A stretch of 64,000 nucleotides of DNA from Clostridium sp. 'deep sea' (GTDB lineage: Bacteria > Bacillota > UBA994 > PWPR01), in NCBI RefSeq assembly GCF_014931565.1, contig NZ_CP063353.1, forward strand, positions 1,798,001 to 1,862,000, given 5' to 3'. A program made the position numbers and the translations under genes. Below, one piece after another: positions 1 to 9,565 of this stretch; position 1 is the first letter of the stretch; each line of letters opens with the position of its first letter. Below the pieces are notes generated by a model. The model made no database searches and was not told the origin of the DNA. It saw only the letters and a program-made list of their open reading frames with translations.

Positions 1-711
1 TGTATCACAGCCTGTTGTTAAATCTACAACTATTACATCACCGTCTGTTGATTCATATGCTAAGTATCTACCATCTAAACTCCTTAAAGACATTGTTCTA
101 CTTCGTGGCAATAGATTTTTAGCTTCAAACTTAGACAGGTTTCCAGCTAAATCTAAAAGTAAAAACTCATTGTTTTTTTCGGTTGAAGTTTGAATTATTA
201 TTTTTTCTTCAAGCCAACCACAATGCAAAATGGTACTACCTTCTTCCATTAATAAGACCTTTTCCATATTAGTATTAAAATCATACACAGCTATCCCGTT
301 AGTAAACGGAATATTACCACCTTCAAAATCTTTGGGTTTAGTGTAAACTGCCATTGTTGCATTTTGATTAAGAAAAATTTGTGAGCTTGCTTGCTCTTTT
401 TCAAGAATTACTTCCTCTTCTCCATTAAATAAAACCTTACGAAGAGAATAATCTTTTCCTACATAAATAATATCGCCATTAGGGAAAGCATCAGCTGAAA
501 GACCATCTAAAACTAATGTTTTATTTGTATCCAAGTATTTTACACTCAACTTTATTTCTGGTAGCACCTCTCCGTATAATAGTGTGATTTCCACTTTGTC
601 ATTTTGTTGAAGATTCATGCGCCTTAAATTATTAGTATATCCTCCTATTAACACACATGCTCCAACAATCATAATACAGATAGCTACTATTAATATTTTA
701 TTAGTTTTCAT
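1..711 (-). CDS. Membrane-anchored propeller-like protein, C-terminus beyond window
   Basis: The minus frame is open from an ATG at 711 to the window edge (237 codons), so the gene is 3'-truncated here. A GGAGGTG ribosome site lies 6-7 bases before the ATG. Residues 1-25 are a Lys-start hydrophobic segment (signal anchor). The rest is beta-rich, with repeated strand patterns such as DGLSADAFPNGDIIYVG and SLDGRYLAYESTDGDVIVVDL, which resemble blades of a WD40/TolB-type propeller. The start overlaps the end of the upstream M23 peptidase gene by 11 bases, so the two are probably translationally coupled and act at the envelope together. No enzymatic motif is visible and the function is unknown. 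Confidence 0.75.
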   Translation of the reverse strand, partial: MKTNKILIVAICIMIVGACVLIGGYTNNLRRMNLQQNDKVEITLLYGEVLPEIKLSVKYLDTNKTLVLDGLSADAFPNGDIIYVGKDYSLRKVLFNGEEEVILEKEQASSQIFLNQNATMAVYTKPKDFEGGNIPFTNGIAVYDFNTNMEKVLLMEEGSTILHCGWLEEKIIIQTSTEKNNEFLLLDLAGNLSKFEAKNLLPRSRTMSLRSLDGRYLAYESTDGDVIVVDLTTGCDT

Positions 712-2122
712 TCTTAGCACCTCCATAATGAATTAAATTATTATCATAGGGGCATATTCGTGTTGTTGAGTTAGTATAAACATTAAAATCTAAGTGATCA
801 CCGCTGGAATATCCTGTGTTTCCCATCAATGCAATTCTTACATTTTGGTTTATGTTGTCATTTAAATTTACAATATTAGATTGATATTTGAGGTGCCCAT
901 ATACACTATAAGTGCCATCAAGATGGTCTATTTTGATATAAGTACCCCAATCTGGAGGACCTGCTGGGTAATTATTATATTCGTCTTGTTCCACCTTTAT
1001 TACTCTTCCACCCTTTGCTGCGTAAATATTATCACCTGTTTTACCATCGTAATCTGTTGCCTTATGCCCATCATAAGCATGACCATACGCCCAAGAAGTA
1101 CCTGTCCATCCTGTCCAATCTCTTATATTTCCACTAGTAGTATCTAAATCAAAAAAAGAGGAAATGGGAATAAATTCAGCTACTGGTCTTGAGTATTCTT
1201 TTATTGACTTTTTGTTTACTCTAAGCCTATATTCCCCATCAGAGCTAGACCATTGATATGCTTTAATTAAAAATGCATAATCACCAGTAGAGGTTGTATT
1301 GTAGACAATATGCTCAGCTGTAGTTTCACTTTCTAACGACGTACCTACTAAATTACCGTTAGGGTTATATAAGAAAATATCATAATCATTCGGTAATTTA
1401 TACATATCAATTACAATTTGTTCGCCACTTGAAGCAGAAATTTTGTACCAATCTTGATCAATGGCGTTATCTATAGTTGCTCTATATTCATAGTTACCAA
1501 AGGTTAGATTTGAAGTATACAAAAGGTTATCATTAGGCTCATAATCGTCGTAACTAGATGAAAAATATGTAGATAATGAATAGCTATTATTTGCATCAAA
1601 ACTATTATCAGGCACAATTCTAACATAATAATCTGCTGTTGCACCAATATAACTAAACTGTTCTTTGCTATTACCTGAGTAGTGAGATTTGCTCTTTAAA
1701 TATAAGGTATTACTGACAAGTTTATAAAGGTATATATCATAATCACAACTGGTAGGGATATTTTTTAATTCTACAGTTATTTTCCCTGGATTAGGCATAG
1801 AAATTTTAAACCAGTCTATATCACTGGTAGAACTTATTGTTCCTGTAATTTCAGTTGCAAAGGCTATTGAATTAGCTTGGTGAGGCTCATTATTAGGCTC
1901 AGATTCAGATACTGCCATTATTGAAACATTACTTGTTTTTGATATGTTTTCAACTATAAACTCTTCGATATAGTTTGACTTACCATCTTGAAGCTTTACT
2001 TGAATCTGAGAATCACTATAATTTATTAAGTTCTCCTTCTCCATATTAAGAGATATACTAAAAGCATGTAAAGGTATTATTAAAAACAGACACACAACAA
2101 ATAATCCTAACTTCTTCTTCAT
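701..2122 (-). CDS. Secreted M23 metallopeptidase with two PPC domains
   Basis: 473 residues. A signal peptide covers about residues 1-22. Two pre-peptidase C-terminal (PPC) beta-sandwich domains follow, at about 74-187 and 194-303; each opens with an ExEPN/YEPND motif and contains a D(I/Q)DW(F/Y)KI core. The C-terminal domain (about 335-470) is a LytM/M23 peptidoglycan-endopeptidase fold with H353xxxD357 and YGH410. The last zinc motif, normally HxH, reads H443-L-D445, so the usual third zinc-ligand His is Asp. The protein may therefore bind metal differently or be a non-catalytic glycan-binding or regulatory member. It overlaps the downstream propeller-like gene. Family assignment is firm; activity is uncertain. 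Confidence 0.88.
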   Translation of the reverse strand: MKKKLGLFVVCLFLIIPLHAFSISLNMEKENLINYSDSQIQVKLQDGKSNYIEEFIVENISKTSNVSIMAVSESEPNNEPHQANSIAFATEITGTISSTSDIDWFKISMPNPGKITVELKNIPTSCDYDIYLYKLVSNTLYLKSKSHYSGNSKEQFSYIGATADYYVRIVPDNSFDANNSYSLSTYFSSSYDDYEPNDNLLYTSNLTFGNYEYRATIDNAIDQDWYKISASSGEQIVIDMYKLPNDYDIFLYNPNGNLVGTSLESETTAEHIVYNTTSTGDYAFLIKAYQWSSSDGEYRLRVNKKSIKEYSRPVAEFIPISSFFDLDTTSGNIRDWTGWTGTSWAYGHAYDGHKATDYDGKTGDNIYAAKGGRVIKVEQDEYNNYPAGPPDWGTYIKIDHLDGTYSVYGHLKYQSNIVNLNDNINQNVRIALMGNTGYSSGDHLDFNVYTNSTTRICPYDNNLIHYGGAKNEN

Positions 2123-2339
2123 AGGTTTAACCCTCCTTAATGTTAATTTAATCTTAAATTGCTTCCTTATCTTTGCAAAATTATCTGCCTCTCAATTGGA
2201 AGCTTATTTTTTTTATATGTTATTATATACCATATTTTGCTTATATTATGTCGACTTATGTATGTGAATTTAGGTTAAATAAAAACTGGCATAAAACATT
2301 ATTTTACTTCATTTCATAATAATGTTATTTATATAACGT

Positions 2340-2374
2340 AAAGAGAAGTAGTTTTTCGCAAACTACTTCTCTTT
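2340..2374 (-). terminator. Hairpin terminator after htpG
   Basis: A perfect 15-bp stem (AAAGAGAAGTAGTTT with its complement) closes a 5-base loop about 85 bases past the htpG stop. The ends are AAA/TTT-rich, so it could work on either strand. The rest of the 2123-2459 gap is AT-rich, with no ORF; it must hold the promoter of the M23 gene, which I could not place. Confidence 0.7.
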
Positions 2375-2459
2375 ATATTAAAACCTTTTATGTTGTTTTC
2401 CGTTGATTAGAATAAAACTAACTATTGTTATACTACTTCTGTACAGCCGCTTTTAATAA

Positions 2460-4337
2460 TTACTTTATAATTTTACAAATATTATTAGAGAACTCTACAG
2501 GATCACTAATTGGTAAACCCTCTATTAATAAAGCCTGATTATACAATAGGTTGGTATAAACCTCTAGTTTATCATTGTCTTTATCAAAGGCATTTTTTAA
2601 GGCTTCAAAAACTTGGTGATTAAGATTAATTTCTAATATTTTATCTGCTTTAATTCCTTGATTATTAGGCATAGTATTTAAGATTTTTTCCATTTCAATA
2701 GAGACTTCGCCCTCATTAGCTAAACACACAGGGTGAGTTTTTAATCTTTTAGAGGCTCGTACTTCTTTAACTTTATCTGCTAAAATTTCTTTCATTTTGA
2801 CAAATAAATCTTTGTTTTCATCGGCTTTAGTATCTTGAGTATCGGTTTCCTCTGTATCAATACCTAAGTCACCACTAGAAACAGATTTAAACTCTTTTTC
2901 AGCATGTTCTTTTAAAACTTTTAGGGCAAACTCATCAATATCTTCAGTTAAGTATAAGATTTCGTAACCTTTATCTGCAACAATTTCTGTTTTAGGTAGC
3001 TTTTCAATTTTTTCTACACTCTCACCAGCTGCATAATAGATATACTTTTGATCCTCTTTCATACGTGAAACATACTCATTAAGGGTAACCAGTTTTTTCT
3101 CTGTAGATGAATAAAACATTAATAAAGACTCAAGTACATCTTTATTGCTACCAAATTTCTCATAAACGCCATATTTTAATTGTCTGCCAAAAGAGTTATA
3201 AAACTTTTCATAACTCTCACGGTCATTTTTAAGCATGTTTTCAAGTTCATTTTTTATTTTAGTTTGAATATTTTTAGCAATCCGTTTTAACTGCCTATTA
3301 TGCTGTAACATTTCACGTGAGATATTTAAAGATAAATCTGCTGAATCAACCATTCCTTTAACAAAGCTAAAGTAGTCTGGTAAAAGGTCTTGGCATTTAT
3401 TCATTATTAATACACCATTAGAGTATAACTCTAAGCCTTTTTCATACTCCTTGGAGTAATAATCAAAGGGAATTTGCTCTGGTATATATAATATAGCATT
3501 ATAACTAATCATACCTTCTACACTTATGTGTAAATGCTTTAAAGGTTTATCAAAACCATAACGTTTTTCGGTATAGAAATTTTCGTAATCTTCTTTAGTT
3601 AGCTCTTTTTTGTTTTTTCTCCAAATTGGAACCATACTATTAACTGTTTTTTCTTCTACAACTTCTTCGTAATCTTCTTCACTGCCCTCTTTTAATTTAT
3701 GGCTAGTAGTATCCATTTTAATTGGGTAACGAATAAAATCTGAGTATTTTTTTATTATTGATTTTAATTTGTACTCTTCTAAGTATTCATCATAGTTTTC
3801 GTCTTCGGTATTTTGCTTTAAAGTAAGTGTAATTTCGGTACCTGTTGTTGGCTTTTGGCACTCTTCAATTGTATAACCATCAGCACCACTAGACTGCCAT
3901 TTATAGGCTTCATTATTATCTAAAGCTTTACTTATTACAGTAACATCTTCGGCTACCATAAAGGCTGAGTAAAAGCCTACTCCAAATTGACCAATAATAT
4001 CAAAGCCATCTTTCATTTCATTTTCTTTTTTAAATGCCAATGAGCCACTTTGAGCAATTGTTCCTAAATTATTCTCTAACTCATCTTTAGTCATACCTAT
4101 ACCAGTATCAATAACTGTTAATGTTCTGTTTTCTTTATTGGCAATTATTTTTATATAATAATCGTCTTTATTAAAAGTTTGAGAACTATCAGCTAAATCT
4201 CGGTAGTAGATTTTATCAATGGCATCACTAGAATTGGAGATTAGTTCTCTTAAAAATATTTCTTTGTGGGTGTAGATTGAATTAATCATCATATCTAACA
4301 ATCTTTTAGATTCGGTTTTAAACGCTTTTTTAACCAT
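2460..4337 (-). CDS. htpG: Hsp90-family chaperone HtpG
   Basis: 625 residues, full length for bacterial Hsp90. HtpG is a cytosolic homodimeric ATPase that remodels client proteins with DnaK. The N-terminal GHKL ATPase domain is intact: [12 protein letters not shown] (N box), DTGIGM (G1) and [11 protein letters not shown] (G2 lid). The middle domain has the NISREMLQ client/ATP-arm motif, and the C-terminal dimerisation region ends with [12 protein letters not shown]. The gene is monocistronic, with its own sigma-A promoter, a perfect CIRCE operator between promoter and start, and a strong hairpin after the stop. In Bacillus subtilis htpG is not a CIRCE gene, so HrcA control here is a notable regulatory difference. 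Confidence 0.98.
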   Translation of the reverse strand: MVKKAFKTESKRLLDMMINSIYTHKEIFLRELISNSSDAIDKIYYRDLADSSQTFNKDDYYIKIIANKENRTLTVIDTGIGMTKDELENNLGTIAQSGSLAFKKENEMKDGFDIIGQFGVGFYSAFMVAEDVTVISKALDNNEAYKWQSSGADGYTIEECQKPTTGTEITLTLKQNTEDENYDEYLEEYKLKSIIKKYSDFIRYPIKMDTTSHKLKEGSEEDYEEVVEEKTVNSMVPIWRKNKKELTKEDYENFYTEKRYGFDKPLKHLHISVEGMISYNAILYIPEQIPFDYYSKEYEKGLELYSNGVLIMNKCQDLLPDYFSFVKGMVDSADLSLNISREMLQHNRQLKRIAKNIQTKIKNELENMLKNDRESYEKFYNSFGRQLKYGVYEKFGSNKDVLESLLMFYSSTEKKLVTLNEYVSRMKEDQKYIYYAAGESVEKIEKLPKTEIVADKGYEILYLTEDIDEFALKVLKEHAEKEFKSVSSGDLGIDTEETDTQDTKADENKDLFVKMKEILADKVKEVRASKRLKTHPVCLANEGEVSIEMEKILNTMPNNQGIKADKILEINLNHQVFEALKNAFDKDNDKLEVYTNLLYNQALLIEGLPISDPVEFSNNICKIIK

Positions 4338-4369
4338 TTTGAGTTCTCCTTAAGTATTATAAGTAGTTA

Positions 4370-4396
4370 TTAGCACTCTCGTGCTGCGAGTGCTAA
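4370..4396. promoter_or_regulatory. CIRCE operator (HrcA site) of htpG
   Basis: The sequence is TTAGCACTC, nine bases, then GAGTGCTAA: an exact match to the CIRCE consensus bound by the heat-shock repressor HrcA. It lies 3 bases downstream of the -10 box and about 33 bases before the htpG start, a typical position for repression and for a 5'-UTR hairpin. Confidence 0.95.
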
Positions 4397-4399
4397 TTT

Positions 4400-4429
4400 A
4401 TTATACATTATTTTACTTATTTTTGTAAA
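4400..4429 (-). promoter_or_regulatory. Sigma-A promoter of htpG
   Basis: On the minus strand the -35 box TTTACA (4429-4424) and the -10 box TATAAT (4405-4400) are 18 bases apart, just upstream of CIRCE. The remaining bases to 4680 are AT-rich spacer with no gene; a weak TCACT/AGTGA hairpin near 4610 follows the convergent side but is not convincing as a site. Confidence 0.8.
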
Positions 4430-4680
4430 TGATTAATTTTTTATAGTTCCTTTTTTATTCACTATAAACTAAATACTTAATAATTGTCTTTAAACTAAAA
4501 ACTACATATTTATTATTTTGGTAGCTACATTGTTAGCAAACACCTTCATTGTGTTCTACAAATATTAAGCTTGGCTTTAACAGCAATTAAGCTTGCATGT
4601 CATTATTACTCACTAAAAAAAGTGAAAAAAATAAAAGATAACTTACTCTTAATTAGGAAAATATAAATACCTATTATAAG

Positions 4681-5223
4681 CTACTTATTAAAATATTCGC
4701 TCTCTAAAATAGCAAAAAAATATTGGTCAGTCCATTTGTTATTCCAAAACAGCTCTTCTTTAAAGACTGCTTCTTTTCTCATACCTACCTTTTGCATTAT
4801 AGTGGCTGAACCTACATTGTTAGCATTACACATACCTACTACTTTATGTGTTTTAAGTTGCTCAAAGGCAAACTTGAGTAAACTTTTAGTTGCATCACAG
4901 CCAAAGCCCTGTTTTTGATACTGGGGTAAAATGACATAGCCTATTTCATAACTTTTGCGATACTCACTATAAAGCCAAGTATAAGCCACCCCAATTGCTG
5001 TTTTGGTATTATCATTTTTTCTACTAATAATAAAATCAAAATTTTTTACTTCTGGCCTCATTCTCTTAATAAATAACTCTCGTGTTTTTTGTTTATCCTC
5101 TTTTACATATTCCTCGTAATACCATAAGTCTTTATTGGTCTCAACATCAACTATAAAATCTAAATCTTTAGCTGTTTCTAGTGGTCTTAATATTACTTTT
5201 TCGCCTGCTATATTATTTATCAA
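4681..5223 (-). CDS. GNAT N-acetyltransferase, RimJ/RimL type
   Basis: 180 residues. This is an acetyl-CoA-dependent GNAT enzyme of the RimJ/RimL-like (Acetyltransf_3) group, which modify protein N-termini or small amines. Visible features are the N-terminal LRPLE strand, the YEIGYVILPQYQKQGFGCDATK segment that forms the acetyl-CoA pyrophosphate loop (Q/R-x-x-G-x-G/A), and the conserved C-terminal N-x-x-S-x-x-(I/L)-M-x-K-x-G-M. The start is TTG: GGAGGTG lies 7-8 bases upstream, and there is no better ATG. It is transcribed with the same polarity as the next small membrane gene. The substrate cannot be inferred. Confidence 0.88.
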   Translation of the reverse strand: MINNIAGEKVILRPLETAKDLDFIVDVETNKDLWYYEEYVKEDKQKTRELFIKRMRPEVKNFDFIISRKNDNTKTAIGVAYTWLYSEYRKSYEIGYVILPQYQKQGFGCDATKSLLKFAFEQLKTHKVVGMCNANNVGSATIMQKVGMRKEAVFKEELFWNNKWTDQYFFAILESEYFNK

Positions 5224-5263
5224 AAATGAACACCTCCTTATGTTAATATTAAATGATTATTAT

Positions 5264-5686
5264 TTACTTATTATCTTGATATTTTTCTAAGTACATCTCT
5301 AAAGGATATAAAATTAAAACAATTACTACTAGTGCGTATAATATAGGTCTAAACTTAGCATGAATACTAAAGGCATAGACCTCTGTTTCTGTAATGTAAT
5401 TTCCAGCCGCAATATATTTTGTTAAACTACCAATTACTCCAATGATTAAGGTAACAATTTTGTATTTACGTAGTATAACTAGAGATTTTTTAATATTAAT
5501 ATCAATGTTACTTTTAAAATAACATTTTATTATTTTATAAAAATCTTTAACAGTTTTAGTAGCTAACATAAATAAAAATAAGTTTAAAACTACAAACAGA
5601 ATCTCCTTTAAATCTATAATTATATTTATAGGAACCATACTTGCTATGCATATTATAAAAAAAATAATGTAAATTAAAATGCCCAT
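5264..5686 (-). CDS. Small four-helix membrane protein, unknown function
   Basis: 140 residues. Four hydrophobic segments are visible at about residues 2-24, 28-46, 75-93 and 110-128, with a positively charged loop (about 47-72, including several Lys) between the second and third. I recognise no family motif. It lies between two GNAT genes on the same strand, 40 and 56 bases from its neighbours, so it may be co-transcribed, but nothing in the context gives a role. The ATG has a GGAG-like site (taggagaaaaaatg). Confidence 0.65.
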   Translation of the reverse strand: MGILIYIIFFIICIASMVPINIIIDLKEILFVVLNLFLFMLATKTVKDFYKIIKCYFKSNIDINIKKSLVILRKYKIVTLIIGVIGSLTKYIAAGNYITETEVYAFSIHAKFRPILYALVVIVLILYPLEMYLEKYQDNK

Positions 5687-5742
5687 TTTTTCTCCTACCT
5701 ATAATTTATTTTAGTGATTTTACTATTATACAACTACCTCTT

Positions 5743-6210
5743 TTACTCTTTCTCTAAAAATATAGCTTTACCTAGTTCTTTAAATCCACATTTATCATAA
5801 AGCTTTTGGGCAGCAATATTATGGGTATATAACCTTATGGATTGGGCCCGTGTTTGTTTTTGTATATCTATGGCTTTACTCATTAGCTTATAAGCAATTT
5901 GCCTACGCCTAAACTCTGGTGCGGTCCAAAGCTCGTCAACATACAACACTCCTTTATTCCACTTACCCACTTTTGGCATATAAATGAGTGAAATCCAGCC
6001 AATAAGTATATTCTGATATTCGGCCGCAAATACGTAAAAATCGTTATGATTTAGTTCACTATAAGCGTCACCAAAAGTTTTTTTTGCGTTCAGCTCTTTT
6101 TCTTCATTTGTTCTTGCACAACCTGTTTGTCGCCAATACACCATGTTATCAAATTTATGATAATTGTTTTTAGTTATTCTTTTTATCTTAATATCTATGC
6201 TATTGTTCAT
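5743..6210 (-). CDS. GNAT N-acetyltransferase
   Basis: 155 residues, a compact single-domain GNAT (Acetyltransf_1). The acetyl-CoA-binding region reads LYVDELWTAPEFRRRQIAYKL, with R-R-R-Q-I-A replacing the usual R-x-x-G-x-G/A, followed by ALxKA-type helix residues. The C-terminal part has the typical RLYTHN..AQKLYDKCGF ending, in which AxxLYxxxGF closes the fold. This ending is common in small-molecule or peptide acetylases and in N-terminal acetylases. The substrate is unknown. It is separated from the upstream helicase gene by 88 bases. Confidence 0.87.
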   Translation of the reverse strand: MNNSIDIKIKRITKNNYHKFDNMVYWRQTGCARTNEEKELNAKKTFGDAYSELNHNDFYVFAAEYQNILIGWISLIYMPKVGKWNKGVLYVDELWTAPEFRRRQIAYKLMSKAIDIQKQTRAQSIRLYTHNIAAQKLYDKCGFKELGKAIFLEKE

Positions 6211-6298
6211 TGGATGCCCTCCTGAAAATTACTAATTCGTTATATAATCTAAAAATAAATAGTTTTGCCTTTTTTACGTCATTATAGGATTAATATTA

Positions 6299-9200
6299 TT
6301 ATAAAACATCTGCCAATTTGTTCGATTTCTTTAATATAAAAGTAGGAATTTCATGCTCTAACTCCCAGGTTATACTTATTGGTTTTGATCCTGCATGAGA
6401 TACATAGTTTGCTTTGCCTAATAAGTAATAAGGGCTCGTTATACCATTTTCTCTTTTATTTTCTCTAACAAACAATATCACAGTATTTTCATTTTTACGT
6501 TGATTAACATATCTCTGACCTGTTGCTGAGGTAATAGATGTTCTGCTTTGTGATTGCCAGTGAAAAAGCTTAGAGCTAATGGCATAATCTTCGTAAAGAG
6601 TAGTTTTTGTAAAGTCCTTTTCTGATTTATTGAGGGTTACAAAAAATAAATCTGTGTTTTTTTCTTTAATATATAATACCCCTTCTCTAAAAGGCTTTTG
6701 ATAGTATTCCGTGTTTACAGCAAAGGCAGTTAAGATTTGCTTTATATTATATTTTGCATATAGCTCAAGTGGACAATTGTATTCTAAGGAAATACTTTTA
6801 CCAATAAAATCTATTGTATGTTTGTTATATTCAAGCAATTCTATTATCTCATTAAAAATTTCTGAATTATCATTTTTTAGTCTGTAAAGATACTCAACTG
6901 TCTTGCCATCTGGTGACTTATTCCAAACAGTATAGTGAAACATTGTTAACATAAGCTTTTCATCTGAATTTAGCGTTTGTAAAGTGTAAACCTTTTGCTT
7001 TAAGTAACTCAAAATAAAATCTATAAATTTCTTAGAGTTAATATATAGTACTCTTTGAAACACACTTTTTAAATCATTTTTATCCTTTTGAATTACATTT
7101 TGTTTAATGTTTTCTAAAACACCTAGTTCATATAGACTTGATGTTTTATAGATTTGCCAAGATTTTAACTGATAATATTCTAAAAAATTTAAAACCGTTA
7201 AAGGAAGATTTGTCTGATGTTTATAGTTCCTAATCAGCCTTCTTAATTTATTTTTATCTACATATATATTTTTTAAGTTTTCAAGAATATAGTCTTTTGC
7301 TTTTCTTTCTAATTGTATATAACACCCTTTTGGAAGTGTAGGAAAGTCTTTTTCAACTTCATTCTTTATGCTGTGTGCAGTTTTTCCAATAATACTTCTT
7401 ATTTTAGAGTTGTAGTCATAGTTACCATTTGCTTGACCCACAAAATCTAAAACAGTTAACACATCTTTATCTTCAGAAATTCTTAATCCTCTTCCTAACT
7501 GCTGAATAAATATAGTGGCTGAATCAGTTGGTCTTAAAAATAATACCGTATTTATAGCTGGTATATCTACACCTTCATTGTATATGTCAACTACAAAAAT
7601 AAATTTCAAATCTCCACTTTTTAGTTTATCTTTAGCTGATTTTCTCTGCTCTTTAGAAGAACTAGAGTCGATGTTTATTGATGGAATATTACATTTATTA
7701 AAGTAATAACTCATAAATTTTGCGTGGTCTTGACTTACACAAAAGCCTATGCCTTTAACTTCATTAATGTCATTTATGTATTTATCTAACTGCCTGACTA
7801 TTAAATCTGCTCTCATATCATTTCCTGTGTACAAATTACTTAATTCACTAGTTTCATATCTACCCCTACTCCAAGTAACAGTATCTAAACTCACACTATC
7901 TGTTATACCAAAATAATGAAAAGGGCATAGTAAATTTCTATCTATAGCCTCATGTAATCTAATTTCATATGAAATTCTATCATTAAAATACTTCAAAATA
8001 TCTATATTATCTGTTCTTTCTGGAGTTGCTGTTAATCCCAGTAAAATTTGTGGACTAAAGTACAACAGTATTTTGTCATATGAAAAAGCAGCACCATGAT
8101 GGGCTTCGTCGAGAATAATATAATCAAAATAGTTTTCTTCAAATAATAAAAACTTATTATTATAGTTTAGGGTTTGAATTGAAGCAAACAACTGATTATA
8201 TTGAGTTGGTTTATGCTCACCAATCCAAAGGTCACCAAAGTTATTATCATTTAAAATGGTTCTAAATGTAATTAAACTTTGCTCTAAAATTTCTTTACGA
8301 TGAGCCAAATATAAAAACCTACAGCTCTTATTTTTTTTATAATACTGCTTAAAATCAAAAGCAGATACAACTGTTTTACCTGTTCCTGTTGCAGCAACTA
8401 TTAGGTTTTTAAATGATTTATATACTGTTCTTTCTACTTCCAGTTTATCTAAAATTTCTTGTTGATACATATAAGGTTTTATGATAAAAGAGTAATTAAT
8501 ATTATTTTCGGTTTGCTCTTTGCTAAGCGATTTTTTTAATACTCTTACATCATTCTCATTATTACCATCAAAATGTACAAAGTCATTTGCATACCAATAT
8601 GTTTCAAAAGTAACCCTATACTTATTTATTATTTCGGGTGAAGTATATTCAGAGATTTTTAGATTCCATTCTGTTCCCTCTGATAAAGCTGCTTTTGATA
8701 TATTTGAAGAACCAATATAGGCTGTACTAAAACCCGATTCTCTGTGAAAATAATAAGCTTTAGCATGTAGTCTGGTTCTTTTAGTATCGTAGGAAATCTT
8801 TATTTCGGTATTTGGCAATTCTGATAGTATTTTTATTGCCTTAAAATCAGATGCCCCCATATAAGACGTTGTTATAACTCTCAGTTTTTTATTCTTTGTA
8901 TGTTCTTTTAAACAATCAATTAATAACCTTAATCCACTATGTTTTATAAATGATACTAATAAATCAACTCTATCAGCAGTTGCAATCTCTTTTCTTAATT
9001 CACTAAAAACGGTTGGTTCAGTATACGAACCTGTAAAAAGAGTACTGTTTGCAATTGAGGTCACCGGAAATATTATCTCTTGGTTTTTATTAAAAATCTC
9101 TTTTGCAAATATTCCTTTTAGTAATTCAAAATCAGCTACTTGATATTTGTTAAAGCTCTTATCATCAACAAGTATAGATAATTGACTTATTATGTTATTG

Positions 9201-9424
9201 ACAATGTTAATTTGAGTTACAAGATCATCATTTGAACTCTTAAAGTAGTTTAAACCTTTTTTCATTATTAAGTTAAAATAGGTAGTTAATATACTCGCTG
9301 AATCTGTATAATCAATTTTGTCTTTTAATACTTCAATATCTTTTTCACTTGTAATAAGAGCAGATATATCTTTATTAATTACTTGCTCATATGCACCTTT
9401 TATTAGTTTCATATATTTCTCCAT
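6299..9424 (-). CDS. PLD-nuclease / DEAH helicase / DUF3427 protein
   Basis: 1041 residues in three parts. Residues about 125-280 form a phospholipase-D-like nuclease domain with one HxK motif (H220-A-K222) and GSSN (238-241); members of this kind usually dimerise to build the active site. Residues about 310-665 form an SF2 helicase core: Walker A ATGTGKT (345-351), DEAH (439-442), TAT (465-467) and QQLGRGLR (641-648). Residues about 690-1041 are a DUF3427-like C-terminal region. This architecture resembles stand-alone restriction/repair-type helicase-nucleases found in accessory DNA. No methylase or specificity subunit is adjacent, so a role in DNA repair or in defence against foreign DNA is inference. 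Its flanking genes are GNATs. Confidence 0.9.
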   Translation of the reverse strand: MEKYMKLIKGAYEQVINKDISALITSEKDIEVLKDKIDYTDSASILTTYFNLIMKKGLNYFKSSNDDLVTQINIVNNIISQLSILVDDKSFNKYQVADFELLKGIFAKEIFNKNQEIIFPVTSIANSTLFTGSYTEPTVFSELRKEIATADRVDLLVSFIKHSGLRLLIDCLKEHTKNKKLRVITTSYMGASDFKAIKILSELPNTEIKISYDTKRTRLHAKAYYFHRESGFSTAYIGSSNISKAALSEGTEWNLKISEYTSPEIINKYRVTFETYWYANDFVHFDGNNENDVRVLKKSLSKEQTENNINYSFIIKPYMYQQEILDKLEVERTVYKSFKNLIVAATGTGKTVVSAFDFKQYYKKNKSCRFLYLAHRKEILEQSLITFRTILNDNNFGDLWIGEHKPTQYNQLFASIQTLNYNNKFLLFEENYFDYIILDEAHHGAAFSYDKILLYFSPQILLGLTATPERTDNIDILKYFNDRISYEIRLHEAIDRNLLCPFHYFGITDSVSLDTVTWSRGRYETSELSNLYTGNDMRADLIVRQLDKYINDINEVKGIGFCVSQDHAKFMSYYFNKCNIPSINIDSSSSKEQRKSAKDKLKSGDLKFIFVVDIYNEGVDIPAINTVLFLRPTDSATIFIQQLGRGLRISEDKDVLTVLDFVGQANGNYDYNSKIRSIIGKTAHSIKNEVEKDFPTLPKGCYIQLERKAKDYILENLKNIYVDKNKLRRLIRNYKHQTNLPLTVLNFLEYYQLKSWQIYKTSSLYELGVLENIKQNVIQKDKNDLKSVFQRVLYINSKKFIDFILSYLKQKVYTLQTLNSDEKLMLTMFHYTVWNKSPDGKTVEYLYRLKNDNSEIFNEIIELLEYNKHTIDFIGKSISLEYNCPLELYAKYNIKQILTAFAVNTEYYQKPFREGVLYIKEKNTDLFFVTLNKSEKDFTKTTLYEDYAISSKLFHWQSQSRTSITSATGQRYVNQRKNENTVILFVRENKRENGITSPYYLLGKANYVSHAGSKPISITWELEHEIPTFILKKSNKLADVL

Positions 9425-9525
9425 ATTTATAAATATAAAATAATATCTCTAATGTTTATATAGACATAATAATATTCTGTATAGTATGGTTATTTCCTTG
9501 TATTTTGTGAAATATACAATAATAT

Positions 9526-9565
9526 AAAAATCTAACCAAGGTGTCTCTTCCTTAGTTAGATTTTT
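9526..9565 (-). terminator. Rho-independent terminator inside the 3' end of a GNAT gene
   Basis: A 15-position stem (AAAAATCTAACCAAG paired with CTTAGTTAGATTTTT, one mismatch) has a 10-base loop and a U-rich tail on the minus strand. The stop codon of the gene ending at 9556 lies inside the stem. Confidence 0.8.
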
